Positions 1-9,438 are shown, numbered from the stretch's first letter. The stretch: 64,000 nt of DNA from Asticcacaulis sp. AC460 (GCF_000495795.1 NZ_AWGD01000016.1:62001-126000); one strand, 5' to 3'. Notes: generated by a model not told the origin, from the letters alone. Translations and numbers: made by a program.

Positions 1-817
1 CGTTGCCGACAGCCGCGAAAATCTTGAACAGGTACTGACGCGCCGCCTGATCGTTCCATTCCGGATCGTACTTGACGATTTCGAGCAGTTGATTAACGGC
101 GTCGACCATCTCGCCCTGTCCCGCCAGGGCGCGACCCAGGTCGTACATGGCGTCGAAGTCACGCGGATCACCGGCCAGGCGGGCACGCAGTTCACCTACG
201 TTGGTCGGTGCGCCCTCGGCCAGTTCCAGCGCGGCGCGCAGACCCTGGATGTCACCGTCCTTGGTATCGGCCGGGACCATGTCGAGGAACTGTTTGGCGC
301 GATCGGGTTGCTGAACCTTCAGGTACAGGCGGGCGACGCCGGCAATCGCCTTGGTGTTTTCAGGTTCCTGCTCCAGGATGAAGCTGTAGGCTTCCAGGGC
401 GCTGGTGACGTCGCCGTCATCGGCCGACTGTTGCGCCAGGGCCAGGGTTTCCTCGATGGTCGGACCGGATTCATTGATCCCCAGCTTTTCGACAAAGGTG
501 CGGACTTCGGTTTCGGACTTGGCGCCCATGAAGCCGTCGACCGGCCGGCCGTTGACGAAGGCATAGACGGTCGGGATCGACTGAATGCGGAGCTGGCCGG
601 CGATGCCCTGGTTCTTGTCGACATCGATCTTGACCAGCTTGACCTTGCCCTTGGCCTCGGCAACGACCTTTTCCAGCGCCGGACCCAGCTGACGGCACGG
701 CCCGCACCACTCGGCCCAGAAATCGACAATCACCGGAGTCTGCATCGAGGTTTCGATGACGTCCTTCATGAAGTTCTGTTCGGTACCGTCGATGATGTTG
801 GGGTCGGTGCTGGGCAT
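1..817 (-). CDS. Thioredoxin-fold co-chaperone, YbbN/CnoX type, 3' truncated
   Basis: The gene starts at ATG 817 and runs off the window start, leaving 272 codons. Residues ~25-110 form a thioredoxin domain with the active site WCGPCR (Cys38, Cys41) and the cis-Pro motif IQSIPT. The rest is helical with tetratricopeptide-like repeats. A Trx domain followed by TPRs is the layout of YbbN/CnoX, a chaperedoxin that protects and hands clients to DnaK/GroEL. Alphaproteobacterial members keep the CGPC motif, as here, so redox activity is plausible. No signal peptide is present, so it should be cytosolic. The C-terminal end is missing only because of the window edge. Confidence 0.88.
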   Translation of the reverse strand, partial: MPSTDPNIIDGTEQNFMKDVIETSMQTPVIVDFWAEWCGPCRQLGPALEKVVAEAKGKVKLVKIDVDKNQGIAGQLRIQSIPTVYAFVNGRPVDGFMGAKSETEVRTFVEKLGINESGPTIEETLALAQQSADDGDVTSALEAYSFILEQEPENTKAIAGVARLYLKVQQPDRAKQFLDMVPADTKDGDIQGLRAALELAEGAPTNVGELRARLAGDPRDFDAMYDLGRALAGQGEMVDAVNQLLEIVKYDPEWNDQAARQYLFKIFAAVGN

Positions 818-915
818 GGGTCCCTCGTTCTGGGTTCGTTTGACCTGAGATGGCCCCGACCGTGTAAGGAGTCAAGCGGTTCCGCCAAACTGCGCCGTGG
901 CGTTGTGAGCGCCCT

Positions 916-1188
916 TCAGGATTCATCCCCGGAGCGCCAGCGCCAGCCGCCCTGCGTCTTACGGGCGCAGATAACACCCAGAATCAGGGACGCAACGATG
1001 GTAACCGCAAAGATCGCGCTGGTGAAGATTTCCGGTCTGGGGAACAGGCGCGGCAGGACAAAAGCGGCGCCAACCGTGACGAGCAGATAGAGCGCCAGAA
1101 CCACCCATCCTTGCCAGGCCATGGGAAGGCCAGAACCATAGCCGTAGCGCTTGGCGCGAAACCAGGGATTTGAAGGTTTTGCGGTCAT
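916..1188 (-). CDS. Small membrane protein of unknown function
   Basis: Ninety residues with two clear hydrophobic stretches (about residues 25-45 and 55-73), separated by a short Pro/Arg-containing loop. The N-terminus is basic and aromatic (NPWFRAKRYGYGSGLP). The tail is charged and Trp-rich. This pattern is seen in small hypothetical proteins of Caulobacterales, but I cannot name a function. A purine-rich stretch (GGAGG) lies just upstream of the ATG in the coding sense, which supports the start. It could be cotranscribed with the downstream thioredoxin-fold gene, about 100 bp away. Confidence 0.7.
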   Translation of the reverse strand: MTAKPSNPWFRAKRYGYGSGLPMAWQGWVVLALYLLVTVGAAFVLPRLFPRPEIFTSAIFAVTIVASLILGVICARKTQGGWRWRSGDES

Positions 1189-1243
1189 GATGCACCTCCG
1201 CTGAGTCTTGCGATTATCGCAAACATGCCGATCCGCGGCAAGC

Positions 1244-1350
1244 TTAGAGCGCGTTTCGATCCGGAAGAATCGGATCGGCGCTCTAAGTTTTTGCTTTTAC
1301 GCGCATCTTTGTCCGAAAAGTGCGTCACACTTTTCGGGACGCGCTCTAAG
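1244..1350. repeat. Two-hairpin intergenic repeat, copy A
   Basis: The element has two palindromes: one opening TTAGAGCGCG and closing GGCGCTCTAA around GATCCGGAAGAATCGGATC, and one built on CCGAAAAGTGCG/CACACTTTTCGG. A second, diverged copy in inverted orientation lies at 28857-28955. Copy A ends inside the stop codon of the neighbouring YbaK-like gene: its TAG belongs to the repeat's TTAGAGCGCG end. Repeats starting with this AGAGCGCGTTTCGATC core are common between genes in Alphaproteobacteria. A role as a transcription terminator or mRNA end stabiliser is inference. Confidence 0.8.
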
Positions 1351-1861
1351 CGGCGCCCAGGGCGGCGAAATCCACCACCACCAAGTCACGTCCCAACCAG
1401 TCGATAAACCGGCGGAAATCGGTCTGGCTCAGGGCTGTGGTGGCCGTGTTGGTCAGCGGATGGAAGTTGACGATCTCGGCATCGTACAGTGCCTTGTCCA
1501 GGATGAACTTCACCTTGCGGTCCGGGTCGTTGACCAGACCCAGCGCCGTCACCGATCCCGGCCGCACGCCCAAGGCATTATAAAGACGTTCCTCGGAACC
1601 GAAGCTCAGGCGTCCCGATCCGATCGTCTTCGGCAGGGTCTTGAGCTGGATCTGGGTCGTCTGTTCGGCCGAGATCAGCCACAACTGGCCCTTGTCGTCC
1701 TTCAGGAACAGGTTCTTGGTATGGGCACCGGGCAGCGCGGCCTTGATCTCGTCGCCCTCGCCGACGCGGAATACCGCTTCGTGCCATAGCGTGCTTGTTT
1801 TCAGGCCCAAATCGTCTAAGGCTTTGAGCAGTTTATCAGGCGTGTACAGCGGTTCGGTCAT
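1346..1861 (-). CDS. YbaK/ProX-type aminoacyl-tRNA deacylase (prolyl-tRNA editing domain)
   Basis: A 171-residue stand-alone editing domain, the usual family length. These enzymes hydrolyse mischarged aminoacyl-tRNA (Ala- or Cys-tRNAPro) in trans. Family-like stretches are visible: an N-terminal helix around [10 protein letters not shown], the [10 protein letters not shown] strand with the conserved lysines, [11 protein letters not shown] in the central sheet, and [17 protein letters not shown] near the C-terminus. The ATG at 1861 (MTEPLYTPD) is preferred over an upstream in-frame ATG at 1897, because that one coincides with the start of the divergent gene. Its stop codon falls in a repeat element. 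Confidence 0.88.
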   Translation of the reverse strand: MTEPLYTPDKLLKALDDLGLKTSTLWHEAVFRVGEGDEIKAALPGAHTKNLFLKDDKGQLWLISAEQTTQIQLKTLPKTIGSGRLSFGSEERLYNALGVRPGSVTALGLVNDPDRKVKFILDKALYDAEIVNFHPLTNTATTALSQTDFRRFIDWLGRDLVVVDFAALGAA

Positions 1862-1896
1862 GGAGCCGCCATAACGCAAAGACCAGGACAGATGCA

Positions 1897-2658
1897 ATGG
1901 AATTAGAGTGCTTCGTCATGACCACCTATCCGCCGGAAATCGTGCCGGGACGGCCCGATCGCGATTGGATGGATGAGTTCCAGGCCCGCTTCCCCTATCG
2001 CTGCCTGCCGCTGGTCATGGCCAATACCACCGGATGGGAAATCCTGTGTCCGGTCGATTTCACCGCGGTGTGGAACGGCGGCCCGGCCAAGTCCGACCTG
2101 GTCATCACCTGCGACGAAAACCCTGGCTACAGTATGGAGCATGTCTGCACGTCGCACTTTACCCACGGCGTGCTGACCTTCCATACCGGCTACATGTTCC
2201 GCACCCCGCCAGGCTTTGCCGTGTGGGCCGGTGGCGCGCCCAACTTCATCAAGGACGGCGTCCAGCCCCTGACCGGCCTGGTTGAAACCGACTGGCTGCC
2301 GTTCCCCTTCACCATGAACTGGCGCATGACGCGTCCCGGCATGGTGACGTTCAAGCGGGGGGAGCCCTTCTGCTTCATCCAGGTGATCGAGCATAAGAAG
2401 ATGGACGAGGTCCAGCCGGTCATCAAGTCGCTGGAAAGCGACCCCGACCTGAAGAAGCAGTACGAGACCTGGGCGCGGACGCGGGATGAGTTCAATGCCT
2501 CGCTGACCGCGCGCGATCCGGAAGCGATCAAGCAGGGTTGGCAGAAGTTCTACTTCAAGGGCGAAAAGCCGACGCCCAGGGGTGAGATGGTCCAGCACGA
2601 CGGCGATCATATGAACCGCCGCCGGCTGAAGACGCCGCGGGTCCAGCGCAAAAAATAA
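1897..2658 (+). CDS. DUF6065-like protein of unknown function
   Basis: A soluble 253-residue protein with no signal peptide or membrane segment. It is rich in aromatic residues and has recurring Gly/Trp/Pro motifs such as [23 protein letters not shown] and [12 protein letters not shown], then a charged C-terminal tail ending in basic residues. The pattern matches my memory of the DUF6065 family, which has no established function. An AGGA 9 bp upstream supports ATG 1897; ATG 1918 is an alternative. It diverges from the deacylase gene with only 35 bp between starts, so the two may share a promoter region. Confidence 0.75.
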   Translation: MELECFVMTTYPPEIVPGRPDRDWMDEFQARFPYRCLPLVMANTTGWEILCPVDFTAVWNGGPAKSDLVITCDENPGYSMEHVCTSHFTHGVLTFHTGYMFRTPPGFAVWAGGAPNFIKDGVQPLTGLVETDWLPFPFTMNWRMTRPGMVTFKRGEPFCFIQVIEHKKMDEVQPVIKSLESDPDLKKQYETWARTRDEFNASLTARDPEAIKQGWQKFYFKGEKPTPRGEMVQHDGDHMNRRRLKTPRVQRKK

Positions 2659-2678
2659 CGGGCGCCTCTCAGCGCCCG
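2659..2678 (-). terminator. Intrinsic terminator for the minus-strand lipoprotein gene
   Basis: A 7-bp GC stem (CGGGCGC / GCGCCCG) with a 6-nt loop. Read on the minus strand it is followed by TTATTTTTT, the classic U-tract. It lies 24 bp after the stop codon of the lipoprotein gene at 2703-3254 and directly after the stop of the convergent plus-strand gene, so it could also slow that transcript. Confidence 0.75.
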
Positions 2679-2702
2679 CTATAGCGTCGGAATTCGTGAT
2701 CC

Positions 2703-3254
2703 TTACCGCCGGGTGTCGACCGGGCGAACGATGCGCGATTCCAGGTTGCTCTGGATTGAACGCGCGTCGTAGGCGTTGGGGTCGTCCGAAGGCTTGGCGC
2801 CCTTGTGCATGACGATTTCGGCGCGGGCTTCGTAACGGGTATATTCCTGAGCGTCCCAGGAATCGTAACCCATGCCCCAGCCGGTCCAGCGGCTGCGGCC
2901 GTAGTAGCGCCAGGACAGGCCGCCATAGAGGCCGGGGAACGGGTCGCTGTAGACCGTGCGCCTGCGGCTGTCGGTGTCGCGGTTGACGACCTCGAACCAG
3001 TCATAGCCTTCCTGCAGGGTCAGCTCGGCGGCGCGGTACAACAGATAGGTTTCGACCGTGTCACGCGGGGTCAGGTCGTTGCCGGCGAAGGTCAGGCGGA
3101 AACGGCCTTCCTCCAGCTTGGATTCTGTGAAGCCCGGGCGATAGCTGCGCGATGACGTCAGGTCCGCCGGGGCATAGGGCGTCGCGGTGGCGCAGGCCGA
3201 CAAAAGGGTCAGGCCGGCCAGGGCTGCGGCGGTCAGAAGAAGTTTCTTGTTCAT
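2703..3254 (-). CDS. CC0125/CC1285-family lipoprotein
   Basis: A 183-residue protein with a lipoprotein signal peptide: MNKKLLLTAAALAGLTLLSAC places the lipidated Cys at residue 21. The mature part has the family's recurring pattern: a strand ending in RLTFAGND, then RDTVETYLLYRAAELT and GYDWFEVVNRDT, a Gly/Tyr/Trp-rich middle, and YEARAEIVMHKG near the end. This resembles the lipoprotein family named after Caulobacter CC0125 and CC1285. Members are envelope-anchored and uncharacterised. It is transcribed alone and ends in a hairpin with a U-tract. Confidence 0.82.
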   Translation of the reverse strand: MNKKLLLTAAALAGLTLLSACATATPYAPADLTSSRSYRPGFTESKLEEGRFRLTFAGNDLTPRDTVETYLLYRAAELTLQEGYDWFEVVNRDTDSRRRTVYSDPFPGLYGGLSWRYYGRSRWTGWGMGYDSWDAQEYTRYEARAEIVMHKGAKPSDDPNAYDARSIQSNLESRIVRPVDTRR

Positions 3255-3326
3255 GATATGTGCTTCCCACCTGTGCGGATATGTAAAAGTTAATAGTCTT
3301 AGGAAAATAGTTAAACGTCAATGTGG

Positions 3327-3986
3327 TCAAAATAGGTCTTTGGCGGCGTGACCTAATATCATCACTGCAATCAGGACCAGGACCGAGCCGGCGGCGATAT
3401 CGAAGGTCCGGCGGTGGCGGGGCTGTTGCAGCAGGTGGGACAGGGTCACCGCCAGCAGGCCATAGGTGGTCATGGAGATCACATCCATGCCGATGGCTGT
3501 GGCGGCGAAGACCGACATCTGGGCCGGCATCGGCCGGGCGATGTCGAGAAACGGCGGGAGCACGACCGAAAAGAACAGCAAAACCTTGGGGTTCAACATC
3601 TGGACCATGAAGCCTTCGCGCAGGGTGCGGGTCAGGGTTCCGGGTGTGGCAGGAGCGATGAACTGCAGGTCGATGCGTTCATTGTCGATTTTCAGGGCGT
3701 GGCGAACGGTGGAGACGCCCAGCCATATGAGATAGAGCCCGCCGGCGATGGTCATAGCCTTGAACAGCAGGGGCAGGGCGATCATCAGGGCCTGAAGGCC
3801 CAAGGCCGCGGCGACGAACCAGACCAGGGTGGCAGTGTTGACGCCGATGACGCCGGTGAAGACGTTGCGTTTCCTGCCCGACAGGCCGGTGCGGATGAAG
3901 AACAGGTTGGCCGGGCCCGGTGAAATGGCCATCAACGCCATGGCGGCCAGAAAGGCGGAGTATTTGGCGGGATCGACGGGGGACAT
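3327..3986 (-). CDS. LysE/RhtB-family amino-acid or metabolite exporter
   Basis: A 219-residue integral membrane protein with about six hydrophobic segments, the standard LysE/RhtB size. The diagnostic N-terminal motif MAISPGPANLFFIRTGLSGRKR (residues ~18-39) is present, and the central loop carries the FMVQMLNPKVLLFF stretch typical of the family. These proteins export amino acids such as lysine, threonine or homoserine, or related metabolites, driven by proton exchange. Substrate cannot be read from the sequence. It is transcribed away from the phosphoesterase operon's end, 54 bp downstream of it on the same strand. Confidence 0.88.
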   Translation of the reverse strand: MSPVDPAKYSAFLAAMALMAISPGPANLFFIRTGLSGRKRNVFTGVIGVNTATLVWFVAAALGLQALMIALPLLFKAMTIAGGLYLIWLGVSTVRHALKIDNERIDLQFIAPATPGTLTRTLREGFMVQMLNPKVLLFFSVVLPPFLDIARPMPAQMSVFAATAIGMDVISMTTYGLLAVTLSHLLQQPRHRRTFDIAAGSVLVLIAVMILGHAAKDLF

Positions 3987-4007
3987 GACCCGCTCATATC
4001 ATGCCGG

Positions 4008-4050
4008 CTCAGATCTTGGCCAGATCAGACCTTGGCCAGATCAGACCTTA
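4008..4050. repeat. Short tandem repeat at the end of the phosphoesterase gene
   Basis: About 2.6 copies of a 16-bp unit (CAGATCAGACCTTGGC) in tandem. The last copy contains the stop codon of the phosphoesterase gene and the others follow it. Replication slippage is the simplest origin. No hairpin or U-tract is associated with it. Confidence 0.6.
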
Positions 4051-4814
4051 GTGTGCGTGACGGCTTCGATGATGCGAAAGGTTTCACCGTCCAGGTCCAG
4101 CCGGTCGATGCGCACCGCCTTGTCGGTAAAGGTCAGCATGTTGAAACCGTTGGGTTGGCGGCGGAGGCGCAGGCTGGTCGTGGTCGAGGCGTTGACGAAG
4201 ATGGTGGTGTGACCGCCTGTCAGCCGGTTTTCGACATAGGCATGGTGTTGATGCCCCGCCAGGACGATGTCGACGCGGGTGTCGTCCAGGCACTTCAACA
4301 GGCGGCGGCGGTTGAACAGCGCGACCTGCAGCGGCATTTCCGACGCATTCATGACCGGATGGTGCATAACGAAGACCCGCCACGGCGCCGTCGCGTCGGC
4401 ATAGGCGTGGCGGATGTCGCGGCACTGGCGCCGGCTGACCGAACCATTGGCCCAGTTCCAGTGGGCCAGAACGCGGCGGGCGGTGTTGATGCCTTTCAGG
4501 TGGACCAGGTCGGTCCTCAGTTCAGGTTCCAGGTCCTGGCTGATGAAGCGGCGGTAGCGGCCCCACGGATCGTAGAACCGCTCCAGGTCCATGCCGGGCA
4601 GGTCGTGATTGCCGGGAATGCAGAAGACCGGCATTGGCAGCAGATCGAAAAAGGCCTTGGCCTCCTCGAACTCGGAGCAGGTGGCGTCCTGGGTGATGTC
4701 GCCGCTGACCACGACCAGGTCGGGTTTGTCGTCATCGAAATGGCGCATCAGGATTTCTGTGACGGGTCGCGACAGCGAACCGAAATGCAGGTCGGAAATA
4801 TGGGCGATCTTCAC
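4041..4814 (-). CDS. Calcineurin-like metallophosphoesterase
   Basis: The gene starts at GTG 4814, which overlaps the stop of the upstream PAP2 gene in a GTGA arrangement. No ATG exists near the conserved N-terminus, which begins VKIAHISDLHFG. The 257 residues carry the metal-binding blocks in order: DLH (residue ~9), GDIT, GNHD, MHHPV and GHQHH. The family hydrolyses phosphomonoesters or phosphodiesters; members near lipid kinases and PAP2 enzymes may act on nucleotide-lipid or glycerophosphodiester products. The substrate here is unknown. Translational coupling suggests it works with the two preceding lipid enzymes. Confidence 0.87.
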   Translation of the reverse strand: MKIAHISDLHFGSLSRPVTEILMRHFDDDKPDLVVVSGDITQDATCSEFEEAKAFFDLLPMPVFCIPGNHDLPGMDLERFYDPWGRYRRFISQDLEPELRTDLVHLKGINTARRVLAHWNWANGSVSRRQCRDIRHAYADATAPWRVFVMHHPVMNASEMPLQVALFNRRRLLKCLDDTRVDIVLAGHQHHAYVENRLTGGHTTIFVNASTTTSLRLRRQPNGFNMLTFTDKAVRIDRLDLDGETFRIIEAVTHTKV

Positions 4815-5608
4815 GACGACGGCTCCGGTGCGACGGCATAGCGCGTCATATCGGTGGCGTGATTGGCCGCGATATTCAAGCCGCCGGCGAGGATCAATGC
4901 GGATGCGACCACGATCAGGAGTTTTACCGGATCGACCTTGCCGGCCGGACGCCACATGTAGAACAGCCCCAGCAAGGCCAGCCAGGCGGAACCGAAGGCC
5001 AGGCCGCCGGCGACATCGGAAAACCAGTGGGCGCCGAGATAAAGGCGCGAAATGGCAATCACCCCGACCAGGCCGACGCAGGCGATGACGATGGGGATGC
5101 GCCACTTGAAAGGCACTTCGCGCGCCAGGATGATCAGCAGAAAGCCGTAGAGGACGGCATTGGTAGTGCTGTGGCCGCTGGGGAAGGAGAAGACGCTGAC
5201 CCCGTCATAGTTCAGGTCGCCGGGACGTGCCCTTTGCATGGCCAGCTTGATGGCGGAGTTGATCAGCGATCCACCGCCGATCGCGATCAGCCAGTAGATA
5301 AGCACGCGCCACAGGTTCTGGTGAACAAGCCAGACGGCGACCGCGGCCGTTATGGCGACGATAACCCAGGTGTCGCCCAGTTCGGTGACGGCGACCATCA
5401 GGTTGTCGAGGGCGGGTGTGCGCAGGCTTTGCAGGCCGTGGAAGGTGGTGGTGTCGATCGCCAGGAAAGGGTCGCCTTCCCAGAAGACCTCTTCCATGAC
5501 TTCGAAAAACACGCCGGCCATGATAATCAGGATGGCGCCGAAGAAGGCCAGGGCCCGCCATTCCTGTTTCAGGCGTTCGGGTAGGCGTTGCAGAAGATAT
5601 GTCTTCAT
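4811..5608 (-). CDS. PAP2-family membrane lipid phosphatase
   Basis: A 265-residue membrane protein with about six hydrophobic segments. All three PAP2 signature blocks are visible: KLAMQRARP (Lys121, Arg128), FPSGH (residues 142-146) and SRLYLGAHWFSD (Arg188, His194, Asp198). These form the phosphate-binding and catalytic site of phosphatidate or undecaprenyl-pyrophosphate phosphatases. ATG 5608 overlaps the upstream kinase stop (ATGA), so longer upstream readings are not needed. Paired with a diacylglycerol kinase-like gene, it could close a phosphatidate/diacylglycerol cycle at the inner membrane; that pairing is inference. Confidence 0.9.
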   Translation of the reverse strand: MKTYLLQRLPERLKQEWRALAFFGAILIIMAGVFFEVMEEVFWEGDPFLAIDTTTFHGLQSLRTPALDNLMVAVTELGDTWVIVAITAAVAVWLVHQNLWRVLIYWLIAIGGGSLINSAIKLAMQRARPGDLNYDGVSVFSFPSGHSTTNAVLYGFLLIILAREVPFKWRIPIVIACVGLVGVIAISRLYLGAHWFSDVAGGLAFGSAWLALLGLFYMWRPAGKVDPVKLLIVVASALILAGGLNIAANHATDMTRYAVAPEPSS

Positions 5609-6528
5609 TTTGGCACCGAAGGTTCGGCCGGCACCAGCAGCTTGATGGATTTTGGTTTGATGACGAAATCGAGGGGGGTACGCATTTCCTCGACCTCGCC
5701 GTCGATGGAGACCAGGTCCTTCTTGTGTTTGCTCCACAAGGTCATGTGTTTGCCGGTCAGCTCTTCGAGGTCGGGGTCCTGCTTCCAGTTGCCGATCAGC
5801 AGGCGGGTGAGGAAGCGCAGATGGGCCAGGCGGGTCTTGGTGGTCTGGATGTAGGCCGCCAGTTTGCCGCCGGTCAGGGTGGCGCGCTTGAAGTTGCTTT
5901 CGGTGAGCTTGGTGGTGGTCTTGAAGCGGTTGTTGGAGACGACGACGGCGGGCGTGCGGAACTTGCGCATCTTGCCGTCGATCTGGAGGACGACGCGTTC
6001 CTGTTTGTGGCGGTCCAGGCTTTCGAAGACGAACCAGAACATGCGCGGCATCAGCAGCAGGCTGCCCTGTTCGCGGTTTTGCTCACGGAAGACCGAGGCT
6101 TCGGGCATGGTGCCGACCGAGGCGCAGCACAGGAACAGCTCGCCATTGACATAGCCGGCGTCGACATCCTCTTCGCGGACGCCGGCGGCATAGGCGGCCA
6201 GGGCGCTTTGCAGGGTGGTGATGTCGAGATCCTGGGCCAGCAGGTTCATGGTGCCGAAGGGCAGGACGCCGAACGGTTTCTTGCTGTGGGTGCTCAGGTA
6301 TTTGGCGGTTTCGCGGATGGTGCCGTCACCGCCGCCGATCAGCAGGGGGTCTTTGGCCTTGCTGAACCGTTCGAGATGGGTCTGCATGTCTTCCGGATCG
6401 CTGAAACAGAGTTCGGCGACCGGGAGGTTGCTGGTTTCGATGGCGCTTTCGATCGCGGCCTGGCCCATGTTGAGGACCGTGCCCGATTTGGCGTTGATGA
6501 GGATGTTGAAGGGGTTTTCCGCCGGCAT
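5605..6528 (-). CDS. Diacylglycerol/sphingosine kinase-family lipid kinase
   Basis: A 307-residue protein with the DAGK catalytic domain. The N-terminal NILINAKSGT strand is followed by the nucleotide-binding motif GGGDGT (residues 65-70) and FGVLPFGTMNLLAQDL, where most family members have GTxND/NxxA. The family transfers ATP phosphate to diacylglycerol, sphingosine or related lipids. It is the first gene of a three-gene run in which each start codon overlaps the preceding stop (kinase, PAP2 phosphatase, metallophosphoesterase). The lipid substrate is not predictable; in Caulobacteraceae ceramide-type lipids are a possibility. Confidence 0.87.
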   Translation of the reverse strand: MPAENPFNILINAKSGTVLNMGQAAIESAIETSNLPVAELCFSDPEDMQTHLERFSKAKDPLLIGGGDGTIRETAKYLSTHSKKPFGVLPFGTMNLLAQDLDITTLQSALAAYAAGVREEDVDAGYVNGELFLCCASVGTMPEASVFREQNREQGSLLLMPRMFWFVFESLDRHKQERVVLQIDGKMRKFRTPAVVVSNNRFKTTTKLTESNFKRATLTGGKLAAYIQTTKTRLAHLRFLTRLLIGNWKQDPDLEELTGKHMTLWSKHKKDLVSIDGEVEEMRTPLDFVIKPKSIKLLVPAEPSVPK

Positions 6529-6560
6529 GATCTTTCGCTAGCCCGCGGCACCGTAAAGAT

Positions 6561-7538
6561 TCAATGGGAGGTGGGCGGCGGATTGAGGCCTGCGGAAAGG
6601 GTGCACCATTGTTCTTCCGACAGTTCGTCGATATCGCGCAGGTCGTTTTGCGGAACGGTGAAGATGATCTGTGAATGGCGGGTTTCGAAAGCTGCCTTCA
6701 GGGCGGGATATTGGAAGAGCTTTTCGCAATATGCCGTCAGGTCTTCGTTCCAGGCGCGTTCGATGCTGCCCAAGAGGAGGTGGCCGTCACGTTGCAGACG
6801 GTTAAGGACATCCGCCTTTTTGCTGGAGTTTTCCAACCGCACAGGATCCACCTCCCGCAGCGAACGAGCGGAAGACAGCTTTATGGCGATAAAGGGTATG
6901 CCGGCCACGGATTTTTGCATGGCATTTCCGCTCGTCCCACGCAGCATGACGCCCGACAGGCTGAGGTTGAACTCGGTCTCACTAACGTAGAAGCTGACGC
7001 AACGGAACGATGAGAAACCTGCTGCTTCCTCGTGCTGACGCGACATCATGGAAAAATAGTATCGTATTGATCCTAAGCCGGCGCCTTCATACATGAACCG
7101 GCGTTCCGGCTGTCTATAGGAATAAAAGTAGGTTTTGAAGCCCGCTCCGTCCCGCGCGATTTCCATGGCTTCCAGAACGTATCGGCCATTTCGGGCACAG
7201 TGGGGGCGGATGACCTGATAAATCCCGACAAAGCTCTCGACGTTGCAACCTTTTGCCTGACCTGGAAGGTCCAGGGCGTCCCGAAATTGCTCCAGAGAAC
7301 AGCGGGTGAGATAGCCGTCGAATTTCCGACCTAACTTGTCCAGAAAATAGGCGTAGAACTTGGTTGCGGTGTCGCCGCGTAGTCCAAGATCTTCCTTTTC
7401 CACCCAGTGAGCGACGACCCGGTATTCAATCCCTGCGTCTTGAGCCAGCTGACGCAGGTAGATTTCAATGTCACTGTCACCGAAGCCCAGCTTTTCGGCC
7501 ATCGCTTTCAGTTTTCCCGGAAAGTTCTTGATCGACAT
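6561..7538 (-). CDS. Unrecognised 325-residue protein with HTH-like N-terminus
   Basis: I do not recognise this family. There is no signal peptide or membrane segment. Residues ~20-70 are helical and look like a divergent XRE-type helix-turn-helix (LRQLAQDAGIEYRVVAHWV), and the middle (residues ~115-220) is strand-rich with many Tyr and Phe residues. The C-terminal ~60 residues are acidic. It lies 32 bp before the lipid-kinase operon on the same strand and may head that operon. The ~145 bp upstream are AT-rich with TTAA-containing motifs, consistent with its own promoter. Confidence 0.75.
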   Translation of the reverse strand: MSIKNFPGKLKAMAEKLGFGDSDIEIYLRQLAQDAGIEYRVVAHWVEKEDLGLRGDTATKFYAYFLDKLGRKFDGYLTRCSLEQFRDALDLPGQAKGCNVESFVGIYQVIRPHCARNGRYVLEAMEIARDGAGFKTYFYSYRQPERRFMYEGAGLGSIRYYFSMMSRQHEEAAGFSSFRCVSFYVSETEFNLSLSGVMLRGTSGNAMQKSVAGIPFIAIKLSSARSLREVDPVRLENSSKKADVLNRLQRDGHLLLGSIERAWNEDLTAYCEKLFQYPALKAAFETRHSQIIFTVPQNDLRDIDELSEEQWCTLSAGLNPPPTSH

Positions 7539-7684
7539 GAACCGGCGTAACCCCGCATTAATGTAAGTTAATGCTATTTAACATTAACCTGTTATTAATG
7601 CGCATTTAGCCTGCATTTCGCCCTCACGCAACCGTTAATCATAATCTGTAACTATCCGGGCGCGGATGATCGCCATCCCTTCCC

Positions 7685-8920
<1,236 letters not shown>

Positions 8921-8929
8921 GGGCGGCGT

Positions 8930-8973
8930 GACCTTAGGTTAAAACGGGCACGCGCGCTTTACGGTCTAAGGTC
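8930..8973 (-). promoter_or_regulatory. Inverted GACCTTAG half-sites upstream of argG
   Basis: GACCTTAG at 8930-8937 and its exact reverse complement CTAAGGTC at 8966-8973 flank 28 bp in the argG leader, ending 9 bp before the start codon. The arrangement could be two operator half-sites or a long-loop RNA stem. No regulator is known to me for this sequence; it could be coincidence. Confidence 0.35.
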
Positions 8974-8997
8974 CGCCATGGCAACCTTAAATGTGAC

Positions 8998-9438
8998 CTA
9001 AACGTCGTCACCGACGTCGCACCAGTTCAACCCATCGACCGGGATATTCATAGAGCTGCCGCGATAGGTCACGCGGATGTCGCCGATGAACTTCAGATAG
9101 CCGAGGTCGGGTACCCGGCCATCCCGCCGGAGGTGAGGTTCCAGGCGAACACCGGCCTGTTCGTTGATATATACGGGCCACCCGGACGATGTCTCTTCGT
9201 CCGTTTCTGTCAGTCGGATCGGTTGGCCGTCGATGCGAATCTCGGCGTGGCTTAAGATGACAACGATAGCTGGTTTGTAGCCACGAGAATCCGGTCTGGC
9301 GTTGGCACGATGAAGACTGATGTAACAGTCGCATTCGCAGTGCTGTTCATCCGAAACATCGTAAAGCCGAAACGGTGCCGCCTGGACCGACGACGCCGTC
9401 ATCAGGAAAACCGCGATACCCGCAAATACCCGTTTCAT
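8998..9438 (-). CDS. Secreted hypothetical protein
   Basis: A 146-residue protein with a Sec signal peptide (MKRVFAGIAVFLMTASSVQA, cleavage near AQA-APF in the fashion of signal peptidase I). The mature part has three clustered cysteines (HCECDCYI) and one more near the C-terminus (NWCDVGDD), so disulfides or metal binding are possible. GGAGGG 6 bp before ATG 9438 makes this start better than the GTG two codons upstream. No family recognised. It is followed by argG after an intervening leader and preceded by kup on the same strand. Confidence 0.7.
   Translation of the reverse strand: MKRVFAGIAVFLMTASSVQAAPFRLYDVSDEQHCECDCYISLHRANARPDSRGYKPAIVVILSHAEIRIDGQPIRLTETDEETSSGWPVYINEQAGVRLEPHLRRDGRVPDLGYLKFIGDIRVTYRGSSMNIPVDGLNWCDVGDDV

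Noticed and set aside
7560-7600. TTAA-rich motifs upstream of the 325-residue protein as CtrA boxes
   Set aside because: The TTAA half-sites are spaced by 6 bp, not the 7 bp of the CtrA consensus, and the region is simply AT-rich. The same holds for GTTAACAAGGGTTAA before mutS (about 54408).
8930-8973. ArgR-type operator upstream of argG
   Set aside because: The GACCTTAG half-sites do not resemble known ARG boxes and their centre distance is unusual; kept only as a low-confidence dyad.
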